The notes: generated by a model from the letters alone, not told the origin. 64,000 nt of DNA from Prevotella communis (GCF_022024175.1 NZ_CP091794.1:496001-560000); one strand, 5' to 3'; positions 33,430 to 42,883 are shown, counted from the stretch's first letter. A program made the numbers and translations.

Positions 33430-34656
33430 TTATAGTTTAACATCAGAAAGAATGCGCTTGGTGGCGCCAGACAACTGTTTGACGTAGTTGCCAGCCTGCT
33501 GACCTGCGTTCTTCAGGTAGTCGGCATCACTCTCAAAACGGTTCATCAGGCGTTCAAAATCCTCGTAGTTGGTAATCTCGAAACCACCTTCGCAGGTTTT
33601 CAGGCCCTGGGCCTCGTGGAATTTCTTGTTGTTGGGTCCGAAGATAACGGGCACATCCCATACGGCTGCTTCCAGCGTGTTGTGGATACCTACGCCGAAA
33701 CCACCGCCAACATAGGTCACGCCGGCATAGTTGTAGATGCTCGACAGAAGTCCGAAGCAGTTGATAATCAGAGCCTCTGCGTTTTCCAAATCCTTTGAGT
33801 TCTCAGAAACATCGGTATATCTCACAACCTTCCTGCCTTCCAGCAGTTTTTCTATCTGCTGCAGATGATCCTCGCCGATAACGTGTGGGGCGATGACCAG
33901 TTTCCAGTCGCGATGCTCATTGAAGTACTTGATGAATATGTCTTCATCGGGTTGCCAGCTGCTACCGGCAATGAATACTTTCTGTCCCTTGGTGAACTGT
34001 TCAATGACAGGCAGTTGCTTAGCCTGCTCCTTGATCTGGAGCACACGGTCGAAACGGGTGTCGCCAGTGATGGTCACGTTGTTGAGACCTATCTTATTGA
34101 GGAGCTCCTTGCTCTTCTCGTTCTGTACGTAGAAATGGGTGAAGCATTTCAGTACCTTGCCGTACTGACGACCGTACCAGCGGAAGAATACCTGTCCGTC
34201 GCGGAAAATGCTGGATACGCTATATACGGGTACGTTACGATGCTTCAGGATATGCAGGTAGTTATACCAGAATTCGTACTTGATGAAGAAAGCCATCTCA
34301 GGACGTACGGTGCGCAGGAAGCGGCGTGCGTTGGTGATGGTGTCGAGTGGCAGGTAGCAGATAATGTCGGCTCCCTCGTAATTCTTGCGCACCTCGTAGC
34401 CTGAAGGCGAGAAGAAGGTGAGCAGAATTTTGATGTCAGGATGCTCGCGCTTCATCTGTTCCATCAGTGGACGACCTTGCTCGAACTCACCGAGTGACGC
34501 TGCGTGGAACCATACGTAGCGGGCGTTTGGATCTACCTGCTCACGGAGAATGCGGAAGGCGTCGCGCTCACCGCGCCACATCTTCCGTACTTTCTCGTTG
34601 AAGCGACTGTAGACAGCCACTCCGAGCAGATAGAGATATATTGCTAGATTATACAT
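33430..34656 (-). CDS. waaA: 3-deoxy-D-manno-octulosonic acid (Kdo) transferase
   Basis: The 408-residue GT30 enzyme has a single N-terminal membrane anchor, the acceptor-side motif FHAASLGEFEQGRPL with the catalytic Glu near 60, and the C-terminal donor domain with GGGFGVGIHNTLEAAVW. WaaA moves Kdo from CMP-Kdo to lipid IVA at the inner membrane. The length is typical. Its start overlaps the gltX stop in TAATG, so the pair is coupled. No terminator is visible before the FMN-binding protein. Confidence 0.93.
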   Translation of the reverse strand: MYNLAIYLYLLGVAVYSRFNEKVRKMWRGERDAFRILREQVDPNARYVWFHAASLGEFEQGRPLMEQMKREHPDIKILLTFFSPSGYEVRKNYEGADIICYLPLDTITNARRFLRTVRPEMAFFIKYEFWYNYLHILKHRNVPVYSVSSIFRDGQVFFRWYGRQYGKVLKCFTHFYVQNEKSKELLNKIGLNNVTITGDTRFDRVLQIKEQAKQLPVIEQFTKGQKVFIAGSSWQPDEDIFIKYFNEHRDWKLVIAPHVIGEDHLQQIEKLLEGRKVVRYTDVSENSKDLENAEALIINCFGLLSSIYNYAGVTYVGGGFGVGIHNTLEAAVWDVPVIFGPNNKKFHEAQGLKTCEGGFEITNYEDFERLMNRFESDADYLKNAGQQAGNYVKQLSGATKRILSDVKL

Positions 34657-36218
34657 TAGCCCAGTACCTCAATTGCTTTACGTGTTCTGCGAATCGTTTC
34701 TTCCTTACCGAGGAAGGCAGCCAACTCATACATGTCGGGACCCTGTCCGGCGCCAACGAGGGCGATACGCCATGCGTTCCAGGGCTTGATGCCCGCTTGT
34801 TCAGCCCAAGGGTCGATAACGGCTTTCAGACCTTCCACGTTCCAGTCGGTGATGGTCTCCAGCACATCCGTCATCTGGCGCATTTGGCCGGCCGTGTTCT
34901 CGTTCCAGTTCTTGCGGATGAACTTGTCGCCTTCGCGGTCAAACTCGGTGGGAGCCACGAAGAAGAATTTCGTCAGGGGCCACAGGTCGCTGGCGAACGA
35001 GATGTTACGCTTGCGCTTGGTGCCGTCGTTGTTGACAACCTCAACCACCTTTGTCTTCATCATTCTCACAACCTCGGCTTCCTGCTCGGCAGTGGCCTCA
35101 ATGCCATTCTCCTTCAGGATCTTGTCGAAAGCGGGACACCAGTCAGCATCTGCCTGACGAAGGAGGTACTGGTGGTTGAACCATTCAGCCTTGATATGGT
35201 CGAACTTGGCACCGCTCTTTGAACATTTTGAAAGGTCGAAAAGGTTGACCATCTCTTCGAGTGTCATCAGTTCCTGGTCGTTGCCGGGACTCCAGCCCAG
35301 CAGGGCAAGGAAGTTGATAACGGCCTGGGGCAGATAGCCCTTCTCACGGTAGCCACTGCTGATATCGCCAGTCTTGGGGTCGTGCCATTCCAGTGGGAAT
35401 ACAGGGAAACCCAGTTTGTCGCCATCGCGCTTTGAGAGCTTGCCGTTGCCAATGGGCTTCAGCAGCAGAGGCAGGTGGGCGAAGCGGGGCATGGTATCTT
35501 CCCAGCCGAAAGCTCTGTAGAGCAACACGTGGAGTGGGGCAGAGGGCAACCACTCCTCACCGCGGATCACGTGGGTGATCTCCATCAGATGGTCGTCCAC
35601 GATGTTGGCCAGGTGGTAGGTGGGCAGCTGGTCAGCACTCTTATAGAGCACCTTGTCGTCGAGGATATCGCTCTTTACGCGCACTTCACCACGAATCAGG
35701 TCGTCGACCAGCACCTCTTCGCCGGCGTCAATCTTGAAGCGCACGACGTACTGCTTACCCTCAGCAATCAGTTGGTCTACCTCTTCCTTGCTCAGTGTCA
35801 GTGAGTTGCGCATCTGACCGCGTGTCTTGTTGTCATATTGGAAGTTCTCTATCTCCTTGCGCTTGGCATCCAGTTCCTCTGGTGTGTCGAAAGCAATATA
35901 GGCCTTGCCGTTGTCGAGCAACTGCTGCACGTATTTCTTGTAGATATCGCGACGCTCGCTCTGACGATAGGGACCGTAGTTGCCACCAAATGATACACCC
36001 TCGTCGAACTTGATACCCAGCCAGTTGAAGGCCTCGATGATATAGTCTTCGGCACCTGGCACGAAGCGTGTAGAGTCGGTGTCCTCAATACGGAACACCA
36101 GGTCGCCGCCGTGCTGCTTGGCGAAGAGATAGTTGTACAAAGCGGTACGCACACCGCCAATATGTAGGGGTCCTGTAGGACTCGGTGCGAAGCGCACCCT
36201 TACTTTTCTTTCAGTCAT
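34656..36218 (-). CDS. gltX: Glutamyl-tRNA synthetase
   Basis: The 520-residue class I synthetase has the HIGH-type motif [13 protein letters not shown] (about 16-28) and the KMSKS-type motif [10 protein letters not shown], with the helical anticodon-binding domain at the C-terminus. It charges tRNA-Glu, and in bacteria lacking GlnRS also tRNA-Gln. Length and motifs are those of a complete enzyme. It is first in the gltX-waaA-FMN-binding gene order and has a TACCTTTG promoter about 30 bases upstream. Confidence 0.96.
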   Translation of the reverse strand: MTERKVRVRFAPSPTGPLHIGGVRTALYNYLFAKQHGGDLVFRIEDTDSTRFVPGAEDYIIEAFNWLGIKFDEGVSFGGNYGPYRQSERRDIYKKYVQQLLDNGKAYIAFDTPEELDAKRKEIENFQYDNKTRGQMRNSLTLSKEEVDQLIAEGKQYVVRFKIDAGEEVLVDDLIRGEVRVKSDILDDKVLYKSADQLPTYHLANIVDDHLMEITHVIRGEEWLPSAPLHVLLYRAFGWEDTMPRFAHLPLLLKPIGNGKLSKRDGDKLGFPVFPLEWHDPKTGDISSGYREKGYLPQAVINFLALLGWSPGNDQELMTLEEMVNLFDLSKCSKSGAKFDHIKAEWFNHQYLLRQADADWCPAFDKILKENGIEATAEQEAEVVRMMKTKVVEVVNNDGTKRKRNISFASDLWPLTKFFFVAPTEFDREGDKFIRKNWNENTAGQMRQMTDVLETITDWNVEGLKAVIDPWAEQAGIKPWNAWRIALVGAGQGPDMYELAAFLGKEETIRRTRKAIEVLG

Positions 36219-36247
36219 TATACCTTATTATTATACAAATTTGGGTG

Positions 36248-36255
36248 CAAAGGTA
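36248..36255 (-). promoter_or_regulatory. -7 box TACCTTTG for gltX
   Basis: A perfect -7 element lies about 30 bases before the gltX ATG. The divergent pgpH-type promoter is 44 bases away. Confidence 0.8.
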
Positions 36256-36261
36256 CGAAAA

Positions 36262-36294
36262 AATTAAGAATAAAGAATTAAGAATTAGGAATTA
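36262..36294. repeat. TAAGAATTAAGAATT-type repeat between divergent promoters
   Basis: Four degenerate copies of a seven to nine base purine-rich unit lie between the gltX and pgpH-type promoters, occupying the -33 region of the latter. Confidence 0.7.
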
Positions 36295-36298
36295 TTTG

Positions 36299-36306
36299 TA
36301 TCTTTG
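36299..36306 (+). promoter_or_regulatory. -7 box TATCTTTG for the 7TM-HD gene
   Basis: The -7 element ends 19 bases before the ATG at 36326. No TTG is visible at -33, where a repeat lies. Confidence 0.7.
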
Positions 36307-36325
36307 CCACCAAATTAGATGTGAT

Positions 36326-38380
36326 ATGAGTAAATTCGACATAAAAACAGACCTGACCTGGCGTGATATTGCGCTGCGTGTGGCCTTGGTGTTGTGTACG
36401 GTGGCCGTCATCGTATGGTTCATGCCACGCGATAATAAGCCCAATTTCAAGATGGAGGTCGACAAGGTGTGGCTTTACAGTGACCTGACGGCAACTTTTG
36501 ATTTCCCTGTCTATAAGAGTGACAGTGTCGTGAAGCATGAACGCGAACAGGTGATGCGGGATTTCGAGCCTTATTACATCTACAGCGCATCGGTGGCTGA
36601 GCAGCAAAGAACGGCCCTCTCGCATTTTATCTGGCAGAAACATCCGGAACTAGGCTCAGACTTCCTGCGACTGGTGCTGACTCCTTTCGATATGCTCTAT
36701 GAAAAGGGTATCGTGGATACGAAGAAACCGCTTGAACTTGAGACGGATACGATGAAGAACCTGCGTCGTATCGATGATAGGGAGGTGTCGGTCATCAATA
36801 TCTCACAAGTCTATACGCCACGAGAGGCCTATGAAGAACTGCTGAATACGCCGTCGTTGCAGATTTATCATACATTGCTGGCACAGTTGGACCTGAATGA
36901 GTTCCTGTTGCCCAATCTGACCTATGACGAAGACCGGAGTGAGGCGGCACGCCTGGAACTGCTGAACAGCATTCCGCTGGCAAGTGGGGTGGTACAGAGT
37001 GGTCAGAAAATCGTGAATCAGGGTGAGGTGGTAACGCCTGAAATCCTTCAGGTGATAGAATCATATCAGAAAGAACTGGAACGCCGTGACCAGTCGAACT
37101 CGACTTTCGCCTCGATGATTATCGGTGAGGCGCTGTTCGTGCTCATCATCATTTCGATGTTTACCATCTATCTGACACTCTACAGGAAGGATTTCTTTGA
37201 GCACACCCGTCATATTGCGATGATGTACACATTGGTGATTTTGGCTACGGTACTGGCTTCCTTGATGGTAGATCATTCGCTGTTGCATGTCTATATCCTG
37301 CCATTTGCCATTGTGCCCATCTTTATCCGTGTGTTTATGGACTCACGTACGGCTGTGATGGCCCATGCTGCTGTGGTGCTGATTTGTGCGTCTATCCTGC
37401 AGCGACCGCTGGAATTCATAGCTGTTCAGCTGGCTGCTGGTCTTACGGCGGTATTCTCTCTGCGTGAGTTGTCAAGTCGTTCGCAACTGTTCTGGACGGC
37501 TATCGTCACCACGATGATGGCCATGCTGACCAATCTGAGTATCTTCCTGATTCGTCATAATGACTTCTCAAGTATTGATGGCGGGGAATATGTGTTCCTG
37601 GCCATCAGCGGCATCGTGCTGTTCTGTTCGTACCCCATGCTCTACCTCATAGAAAAGTTCTTCGGCTTTATCTCTGATATCACGCTGATAGAGTTGAGTG
37701 ATATGAACAAGGTGCTGTTGCGCCGGATGAGTGAGGTGGCTCCTGGCACGTTCCAGCATAGTATTCAGGTGGGTAATCTGGCCGCTGAGATTGCCCGTAA
37801 GATTGGTGGTAATCCGCAACTGGTTCGTACGGGTGCCCTTTACCACGATATCGGCAAGATGCAGAATCCCATTTATTTCACGGAGAACCAGTCGGGTGGT
37901 ATCAGTCCGCATAGTCAGTTGACGTATATTGAGAGTGCCCAGATGATTATCAGTCATGTGACAGAGGGACTGAAACTGGCTGACGAGAACAATCTCCCAG
38001 TGCAGATTCGCGACCTGATTGCCACCCATCACGGACAGGGAAAGGCCAAGTATTTCTATATCAAATACAAGAATGAATTCCCTGACCAGCCTGTCGACGA
38101 CCTTCTGTTTACTTATCCTGGTCCTAATCCGTTTACCAAGGAACAGGCTATCCTGATGATGGCTGATGCTGTGGAGGCCGCTTCACGTTCGTTGCCCGAC
38201 TATACCGAACAGACCATTCGTCAGCTGGTGAATAAGTTGATTGACGGTATGGTGGACGACGGTTTCTTCCATGAATGTCCTATCACCTTCCGCGATATCC
38301 AGTATGCCAAGACGGTTTTGATTGAGAAATTGAAGACTATCTATCATACCCGTATCAGTTATCCGGAGATGAGAAAGTGA
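36326..38380 (+). CDS. 7TM-HD phosphodiesterase of the PgpH type
   Basis: The 684-residue protein has an N-terminal membrane helix, an extracytoplasmic domain (about 50-260), seven membrane helices (about 270-460) and a cytoplasmic HD domain with HDIGKMQNP (His507-Asp508) and further His residues in ISPHSQL, ISHV and ATHHGQGKAKY. This is the architecture of PgpH, which hydrolyses cyclic-di-AMP to pApA. I chose the ATG at 36326, preceded by the TATCTTTG box; an earlier ATG at 36185 lies inside gltX and upstream of the promoter. If it degrades c-di-AMP, the NrnA-type enzyme at 13-14 kb could finish the breakdown to AMP. The ligand is inferred. Confidence 0.9.
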   Translation: MSKFDIKTDLTWRDIALRVALVLCTVAVIVWFMPRDNKPNFKMEVDKVWLYSDLTATFDFPVYKSDSVVKHEREQVMRDFEPYYIYSASVAEQQRTALSHFIWQKHPELGSDFLRLVLTPFDMLYEKGIVDTKKPLELETDTMKNLRRIDDREVSVINISQVYTPREAYEELLNTPSLQIYHTLLAQLDLNEFLLPNLTYDEDRSEAARLELLNSIPLASGVVQSGQKIVNQGEVVTPEILQVIESYQKELERRDQSNSTFASMIIGEALFVLIIISMFTIYLTLYRKDFFEHTRHIAMMYTLVILATVLASLMVDHSLLHVYILPFAIVPIFIRVFMDSRTAVMAHAAVVLICASILQRPLEFIAVQLAAGLTAVFSLRELSSRSQLFWTAIVTTMMAMLTNLSIFLIRHNDFSSIDGGEYVFLAISGIVLFCSYPMLYLIEKFFGFISDITLIELSDMNKVLLRRMSEVAPGTFQHSIQVGNLAAEIARKIGGNPQLVRTGALYHDIGKMQNPIYFTENQSGGISPHSQLTYIESAQMIISHVTEGLKLADENNLPVQIRDLIATHHGQGKAKYFYIKYKNEFPDQPVDDLLFTYPGPNPFTKEQAILMMADAVEAASRSLPDYTEQTIRQLVNKLIDGMVDDGFFHECPITFRDIQYAKTVLIEKLKTIYHTRISYPEMRK

Positions 38381-38384
38381 ATAA

Positions 38385-38526
38385 TTTGCACACCAAAAGG
38401 ACTAAATGTGCAATTAAATCATGCACAAACTGCTATAGTTTGTGCATGATTTAATGTTTATTAGGTTAATGAAGTTTAAAATATGCACACTTTTTTCTTT
38501 TGTGTGCGACAACAAACGTACCTTTG
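38385..38526 (+). promoter_or_regulatory. fadL-type promoter with array of TGCACA half-sites
   Basis: The -7 box TACCTTTG is at 38519-38526. Upstream lie TTGCACA/TGTGCAA (38386-38413, 14-base spacer), a perfect 19-base-arm hairpin containing TGCACA/TGTGCA (38413-38455), and GCACAC-N11-GTGTGC (38485-38507). The hairpin may also terminate the preceding gene. The motif resembles the operator before the tetR gene at 24.6 kb. Confidence 0.65.
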
Positions 38527-38560
38527 CAGCCGAATTTTTTAAGATTTGTTTAAAAAGGAT

Positions 38561-40051
38561 ATGAAAACAAAAGTAATTCTGGCTGGCATCATGCTGGCTG
38601 CAGCCGCCACAACAGCACAGGCTGGTGGTATCTTAACCAACACAAACCAGAGTATTGACTTCTTGCGCAATCCTGCACGTGATGCAGCTATTGGCCTCGA
38701 TGGTGTTTATAGTAACCCCGCAGGTGTGGCTTTCCTGCCTGAAGGTTTCCATCTTGGTTTCAACTGGCAGTATGCTCACCAGACGCGTACCATCACTTCT
38801 ACCAACCCAGTGCTGGCTTTGGGCAAGAAGAATGGCGGTTCTGATACTAAGATTTTTGAAGGCGTGGCCGATGCACCATTTCTGCCTTCTTTGCAAGCTG
38901 CATGGAATAAGAATAACTGGAGTTTGCAGTTCAATTTCTCACTACCTGGCGGCGGTGGTGCATGTGAATATGCTGACGGTCTGGGTTCTTTCGAGAGCAC
39001 GGTAGGTGCCATTGCTAATCAGCTGAAACCGCTTGGTGCTTCTGGCTACGATATGGATGGCTATATGCAGGGACGCCAGTATTATTTTGGTTTTCAGTTG
39101 GGTTCTGCCTATAAGGTGAACGAGAATCTAGCTGTATATGGTGGTCTGCGTGTTCTCTACGGCACAGCTACCTACAAGGCTAAAATCAGCAATATCATGG
39201 TGAATACGGCTGGAGGCTATGTTGACTTCGGTAGTTTCCTGCAAGGCGCAGAGACAAAGGTAGATGCTAGCCTGACGCAGGTAGTTGCTGGCATGGCTCA
39301 GTACGAGGCAGCTCAGGCTACTGCTGCACCTCAGTATGCTGCACTCGTTGCCCAGAAGGCTCAACTTGAAGGTACAAAGGCCAGTCTTGGTGCTTTGCAG
39401 AAGTATTCTCAGGGTGTGAACCTGTTGTGTAATCAGTGGAGTGTGGGTGTTGCACCTATCGTTGGTGTCGACTACAAGATGGGTAAGTTCAACTTTGCCG
39501 CTAAGTATGAGTTCAAAACCGAGATTCACATGAAGAACGAGTCAACGGTGAACCAGGCAAGCGAGATTGCTGCCGTGAATAAGTTCCGCGATGGTGAGGA
39601 AATTCGCGAGGATCAGCCTGCGCAGTTGGCGCTGGGTGTCATGTGGAGCCCCATGGATGAGGTTCGTTTGAATGCTGGTTGGCACCACTATTTCGATAAG
39701 AGCACCACATGGTATAACAACTCGCAGGACTTGCTGGATCACGATACAAACGAGTATCTGTTGGGTGCTGAGTGGGATGTCAACGACCGCGTCATGATTT
39801 CTTTGGGAGGACAGCTGACCCGCTACGGACTTACTGATGCTTATATGAATGATATGTCGTTTGTGGTCAACAGCTACAGCATTGGTTTTGGAACGAGCTA
39901 CAGGGCTACGGACAACGTGACGCTGAAGGCTGGTTACTTCCAGACAAACTATACCAATTATGACCGCGTAAGTCAGCAGAATCCGCTGATTAAGGATAGC
40001 TTTACCCGTACCAACAGCGTACTTGGTTTGGGTGTCGAGGTGACGCTGTGA
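38561..40051 (+). CDS. FadL/OmpP1-family outer-membrane transporter
   Basis: The 496-residue barrel protein has a signal peptide (AAAATTAQA) and the FadL hallmark: an N-terminal hatch (NPARDAAIGLDGVYSNPAGVAFLPEGFHLG) and repeated aromatic-rich strands. FadL-type channels admit long-chain fatty acids and other hydrophobic compounds. An Ala/Gln-rich helical insertion (about 225-280, with AQATAAPQYAALVAQKAQLEG) is unlike barrel sequence and may protrude from a loop. The TTG-initiated upstream alternative at 38546 adds only five residues, so the ATG is kept. The gene follows a promoter region with multiple palindromes. It is convergent with the RDD gene. Confidence 0.88.
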   Translation: MKTKVILAGIMLAAAATTAQAGGILTNTNQSIDFLRNPARDAAIGLDGVYSNPAGVAFLPEGFHLGFNWQYAHQTRTITSTNPVLALGKKNGGSDTKIFEGVADAPFLPSLQAAWNKNNWSLQFNFSLPGGGGACEYADGLGSFESTVGAIANQLKPLGASGYDMDGYMQGRQYYFGFQLGSAYKVNENLAVYGGLRVLYGTATYKAKISNIMVNTAGGYVDFGSFLQGAETKVDASLTQVVAGMAQYEAAQATAAPQYAALVAQKAQLEGTKASLGALQKYSQGVNLLCNQWSVGVAPIVGVDYKMGKFNFAAKYEFKTEIHMKNESTVNQASEIAAVNKFRDGEEIREDQPAQLALGVMWSPMDEVRLNAGWHHYFDKSTTWYNNSQDLLDHDTNEYLLGAEWDVNDRVMISLGGQLTRYGLTDAYMNDMSFVVNSYSIGFGTSYRATDNVTLKAGYFQTNYTNYDRVSQQNPLIKDSFTRTNSVLGLGVEVTL

Positions 40052-40075
40052 AAGGTGTGCTCGAAGAGAGGATCG

Positions 40076-40789
40076 TTAAATCTCCTCTAAAGCATAATAT
40101 TGATAATCACGGACGATGCGGCGAAGAAAAGCTGTATCGTCCGTTTCTTTTCTTTCGATATTCAGTTTTTCGCACACCTTACGGGCTAGTTGGGCCGTGC
40201 GCTCGGCAAAATCGCTTTGCTGCATAGAGAGGGTGTGCGTAATGATGTCTATCTGTTCCAGGGACAGGTCGGCAGCCTGCGGATAGCGGGGCACATAGCC
40301 TTTGGAGAGATAGTCGTACTCGTCAAGACTGATTTGTATCTTCTTGTATTTCTGTTTTTTTATAACCACCGTCCCTGCGGCAAGGTCGCCAAGTCGCTGG
40401 TTGTTGCGGGTGAGTACCATCACGATGAGTCCCATGTAACTGGTCATTGGTCCGTCAATCATAAACAGCAGCCAGCGCATCAGATAGGAACCCAGCGTGG
40501 GGCGTGAGCCGTCAAGTTTCACCACCTGCATATTCATAATCATCTTGCCGATGGACTGTCCCTGGTTGAATATTTCCATGAGGAGGGTGTAGAACAGGGG
40601 TATCACGCCTATGGTGATGATGTAATACCACTCGGTTTTGATGATATCTGCTGCTATAATGATGGCAAGCATGACGTAGGCAAACAATACAATCCAGTCG
40701 AGTATCTGTGCAAGGATGCGGTCGCCCACGCTGGCAACGGTTGGTTGAAGGCGCACGTATTGGCCTGTGATGATAGCTGATTCTGCCAT
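40076..40789 (-). CDS. RDD-family integral membrane protein
   Basis: The 237-residue protein has the RDD signature (VGDRILAQILDWIVLFAY) followed by two or three more membrane helices, GQSIGKMIMNMQVV, and a cytoplasmic C-terminus. RDD proteins have been tied to sodium/proton or small-solute transport, but most have no known role. I chose the ATG at 40789 (MAESAIITG); a start at 40849 lies upstream of its -7 box. It is divergent from the SpoIIM-like gene, a layout that recurs with this MoxR cluster in the Bacteroidota. Confidence 0.85.
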   Translation of the reverse strand: MAESAIITGQYVRLQPTVASVGDRILAQILDWIVLFAYVMLAIIIAADIIKTEWYYIITIGVIPLFYTLLMEIFNQGQSIGKMIMNMQVVKLDGSRPTLGSYLMRWLLFMIDGPMTSYMGLIVMVLTRNNQRLGDLAAGTVVIKKQKYKKIQISLDEYDYLSKGYVPRYPQAADLSLEQIDIITHTLSMQQSDFAERTAQLARKVCEKLNIERKETDDTAFLRRIVRDYQYYALEEI

Positions 40790-40817
40790 TTTCTTTGCTA
40801 TATATGTATTTTTGCGA

Positions 40818-40825
40818 CAAAAGTA
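40818..40825 (-). promoter_or_regulatory. -7 box TACTTTTG for the RDD gene
   Basis: The minus-strand box ends about 28 bases before the ATG at 40789 and is divergent from the SpoIIM-like promoter. Confidence 0.7.
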
Positions 40826-40869
40826 GATAAAAAAGTTGACATATTGCACATAATTATCAAATTATTTTG

Positions 40870-40877
40870 TAACTTTG
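40870..40877 (+). promoter_or_regulatory. -7 box TAACTTTG for the MoxR-cluster operon
   Basis: The box ends 21 bases before the ATG at 40899; a TTG lies about 21 bases upstream. No other promoter or terminator is apparent before the DUF58 gene, so one transcript of about 6.3 kb is possible. Confidence 0.7.
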
Positions 40878-40898
40878 TCGCTCGATAACTGGAAATTG

Positions 40899-41867
40899 AT
40901 GAAAGAAGTAACGTTTATTCGGCAGAACCTTGACAAATGGCGCAGTTACGAGACGGTGGCTGAGAGTCCGGCACTCTCTACTCCCGACGAAATGGCTGAC
41001 GCTTATATAGACGTCACTTCCGACCTGGCTTTTTCGCAGACGCACTACCCCCAGTCACGTATCACGCTTTATCTGAACAACTTGGCTTCTGCCATCCATC
41101 AGAATATCTACCGCAACAAGCGGGAGCGCTGGTCGCGAATCGTCACTTTCTGGACACAGGAGGTGCCGCTCATCATGTGGGATGCCCGCAAGGAGCTGCG
41201 TCTGTCGTTTGTCATATTCCTGATAAGTGCGCTCATCGGTGTGCTGTCGCAATGGCTCGACCCCGATTTCTCGCGTCTGGTGATGGGCAACCGTTATGTG
41301 GAGATGACGCTCAATAATATTGAGAATGGTACGCCGATGGCTGTCTATGACGGTGGTTCTGAGGGACTCATGTTCTTCATGATTACCAAGAATAATATAG
41401 GTGTGGCGTTCATGGCTTTTGTATCGGGACTGCTTACCAGTTTCGGTACGGGTTTTATATTGCTGCAGAATGGGGTCATGTTGGGGGCCTTTCAGACCTT
41501 CTTTGCACAGCATGGACTGCTGTGGGAGTCGGCTTTGGCTATCTGGCTGCACGGCACTATCGAGATATCGGCTATCATCGTGGCTGGTGCCGCAGGGCTC
41601 GCCATGGGCAACGGGTGGCTGTTTCCCGGCACTTACTCCCGATTGTATTCGTTCAGACGTGGTGCCAAGCGTGGATTGAAGATCGTGATTGGCACGGTGC
41701 CGCTATTCTGTGTGGCTGGTTTCATTGAGGGATTCCTCACCCGTCATACGGAGTGGCCTGATATGGGCCGACTGACCATCATCTTGCTTTCTGCCGCGTT
41801 TATCATCTATTATTATATAGTACTGCCTTACTTCAGAAATAAATCTCAAACCTCAAATCAAAGATAA
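40899..41867 (+). CDS. SpoIIM-family (stage II sporulation protein M-like) membrane protein
   Basis: The 322-residue protein has a soluble N-terminal third and then several membrane helices with the SpoIIM pattern (FMAFVSGLLTSFGTGFILLQNGVMLGAF, ESALAIWLHGTIEISAIIVAGAAGL). In non-sporulating bacteria these proteins accompany MoxR/DUF58 systems; there is no reason to infer sporulation here. I use the ATG at 40899; an in-frame TTG at 40875 falls within the -7 box. Two bases separate it from the next gene, so they are co-translated. Confidence 0.88.
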   Translation: MKEVTFIRQNLDKWRSYETVAESPALSTPDEMADAYIDVTSDLAFSQTHYPQSRITLYLNNLASAIHQNIYRNKRERWSRIVTFWTQEVPLIMWDARKELRLSFVIFLISALIGVLSQWLDPDFSRLVMGNRYVEMTLNNIENGTPMAVYDGGSEGLMFFMITKNNIGVAFMAFVSGLLTSFGTGFILLQNGVMLGAFQTFFAQHGLLWESALAIWLHGTIEISAIIVAGAAGLAMGNGWLFPGTYSRLYSFRRGAKRGLKIVIGTVPLFCVAGFIEGFLTRHTEWPDMGRLTIILLSAAFIIYYYIVLPYFRNKSQTSNQR

Positions 41868-41869
41868 TC

Positions 41870-42853
41870 ATGCAAATAGAAACTCCCCAAATTGAGTTGT
41901 ACCGTGTTCGTACATTTACAGAGAAACTCACAGATACGTTTAATTTCTTGCGTGACAACTGGCGCTCTCTGCTGAAATACTTCTTGTACCTGATGCTGCC
42001 TACGAGTATCGTGGTGGCATTGCCGTTCAATCATTTCTTTGAGGGCTATTTTAAATTGATTACCCTCGCAGAGAATCCGAATGCGTTTAGTTCCTCGGAT
42101 GCGTGGCTATATGGCTTATCGACTGTAGCCAGTGTTGTGCTAGGTCTCTTTTCTGTCATCCTGTTGCAGGCGTTCATCTTTGCTATGATTCGTGTCTATA
42201 TGCGCAATCCACAGCGGTTGAAGGATATCATCTATGCCGATTTCCGTGACGATTTGTTTTTCTGCTTCAAGCGGGGTTGTATAGAGTCGCTGGTGGGTGT
42301 GGCACTGGCCGTTGTTGTCGCTTTGCTCTTTGTTGCTGTGATAGCAATCGCCTTCTCCGTAGGGGCGAAGTTTGGCGCGGTGATTAGCATATTAGGCGTC
42401 ATCTTCTTATATGTCGTGCTGGTTATTGTGCTCCTCCCAATGATGATGGTTTCGCCCATCTATCTGTTGGAAGACGAGATAGGAGTCTTTGCAGCCTATA
42501 AAAAGGGATTCCGTCTGGGCTTTGCTACCTGGGGCGGCCTCTTTGCCCTGTTGTTTGTGGTAGGTATCCTGTCGAGTGTTGTCCAGACTGTCACCATGAT
42601 GCCTTGGTATATCCTGTCGATGGTGAAGATGTTCTTTACGCTGAGCAATGATATGGATAAGCCTTTCCTGCATTCGTTTGTCTTTGCTTTCATCCAGTAT
42701 CTCACTTGTATCCTGATGTATCTGGGCTATATGCTCTCAGAGATATTCACGCTTGTGGCTGTCACTATCCAGTATGGGCATGCCAGCGAGAAGATTGACG
42801 GTAAGGGCGTGGCTCAGCGCATCGAGAAGTTTGACGAGTTTGATAATTTCTAA
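41870..42853 (+). CDS. Polytopic membrane protein of unknown function, MoxR cluster
   Basis: The 327-residue product has a soluble start (MQIETPQIELYRVRTFTEKL) and about six hydrophobic helices. I do not recognise a named domain. It overlaps functionally with its neighbours: two bases separate it from the SpoIIM-like gene and 30 from the DUF4129 gene. In this cluster it may form an inner-membrane platform with the SpoIIM-like and RDD proteins. Confidence 0.85.
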   Translation: MQIETPQIELYRVRTFTEKLTDTFNFLRDNWRSLLKYFLYLMLPTSIVVALPFNHFFEGYFKLITLAENPNAFSSSDAWLYGLSTVASVVLGLFSVILLQAFIFAMIRVYMRNPQRLKDIIYADFRDDLFFCFKRGCIESLVGVALAVVVALLFVAVIAIAFSVGAKFGAVISILGVIFLYVVLVIVLLPMMMVSPIYLLEDEIGVFAAYKKGFRLGFATWGGLFALLFVVGILSSVVQTVTMMPWYILSMVKMFFTLSNDMDKPFLHSFVFAFIQYLTCILMYLGYMLSEIFTLVAVTIQYGHASEKIDGKGVAQRIEKFDEFDNF

Positions 42854-42883
42854 TATCCACTGGCACTACTTGGTATTCTAACG

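Noticed and set aside
36185..36325. Upstream ATG adding 47 residues to the 7TM-HD protein
   Set aside because: It lies inside gltX and upstream of the TATCTTTG promoter of the gene, so it is not in its transcript.
40899..41867. Evidence for sporulation
   Set aside because: SpoIIM-family proteins are common in non-sporulating bacteria with MoxR clusters; no other sporulation gene is present.
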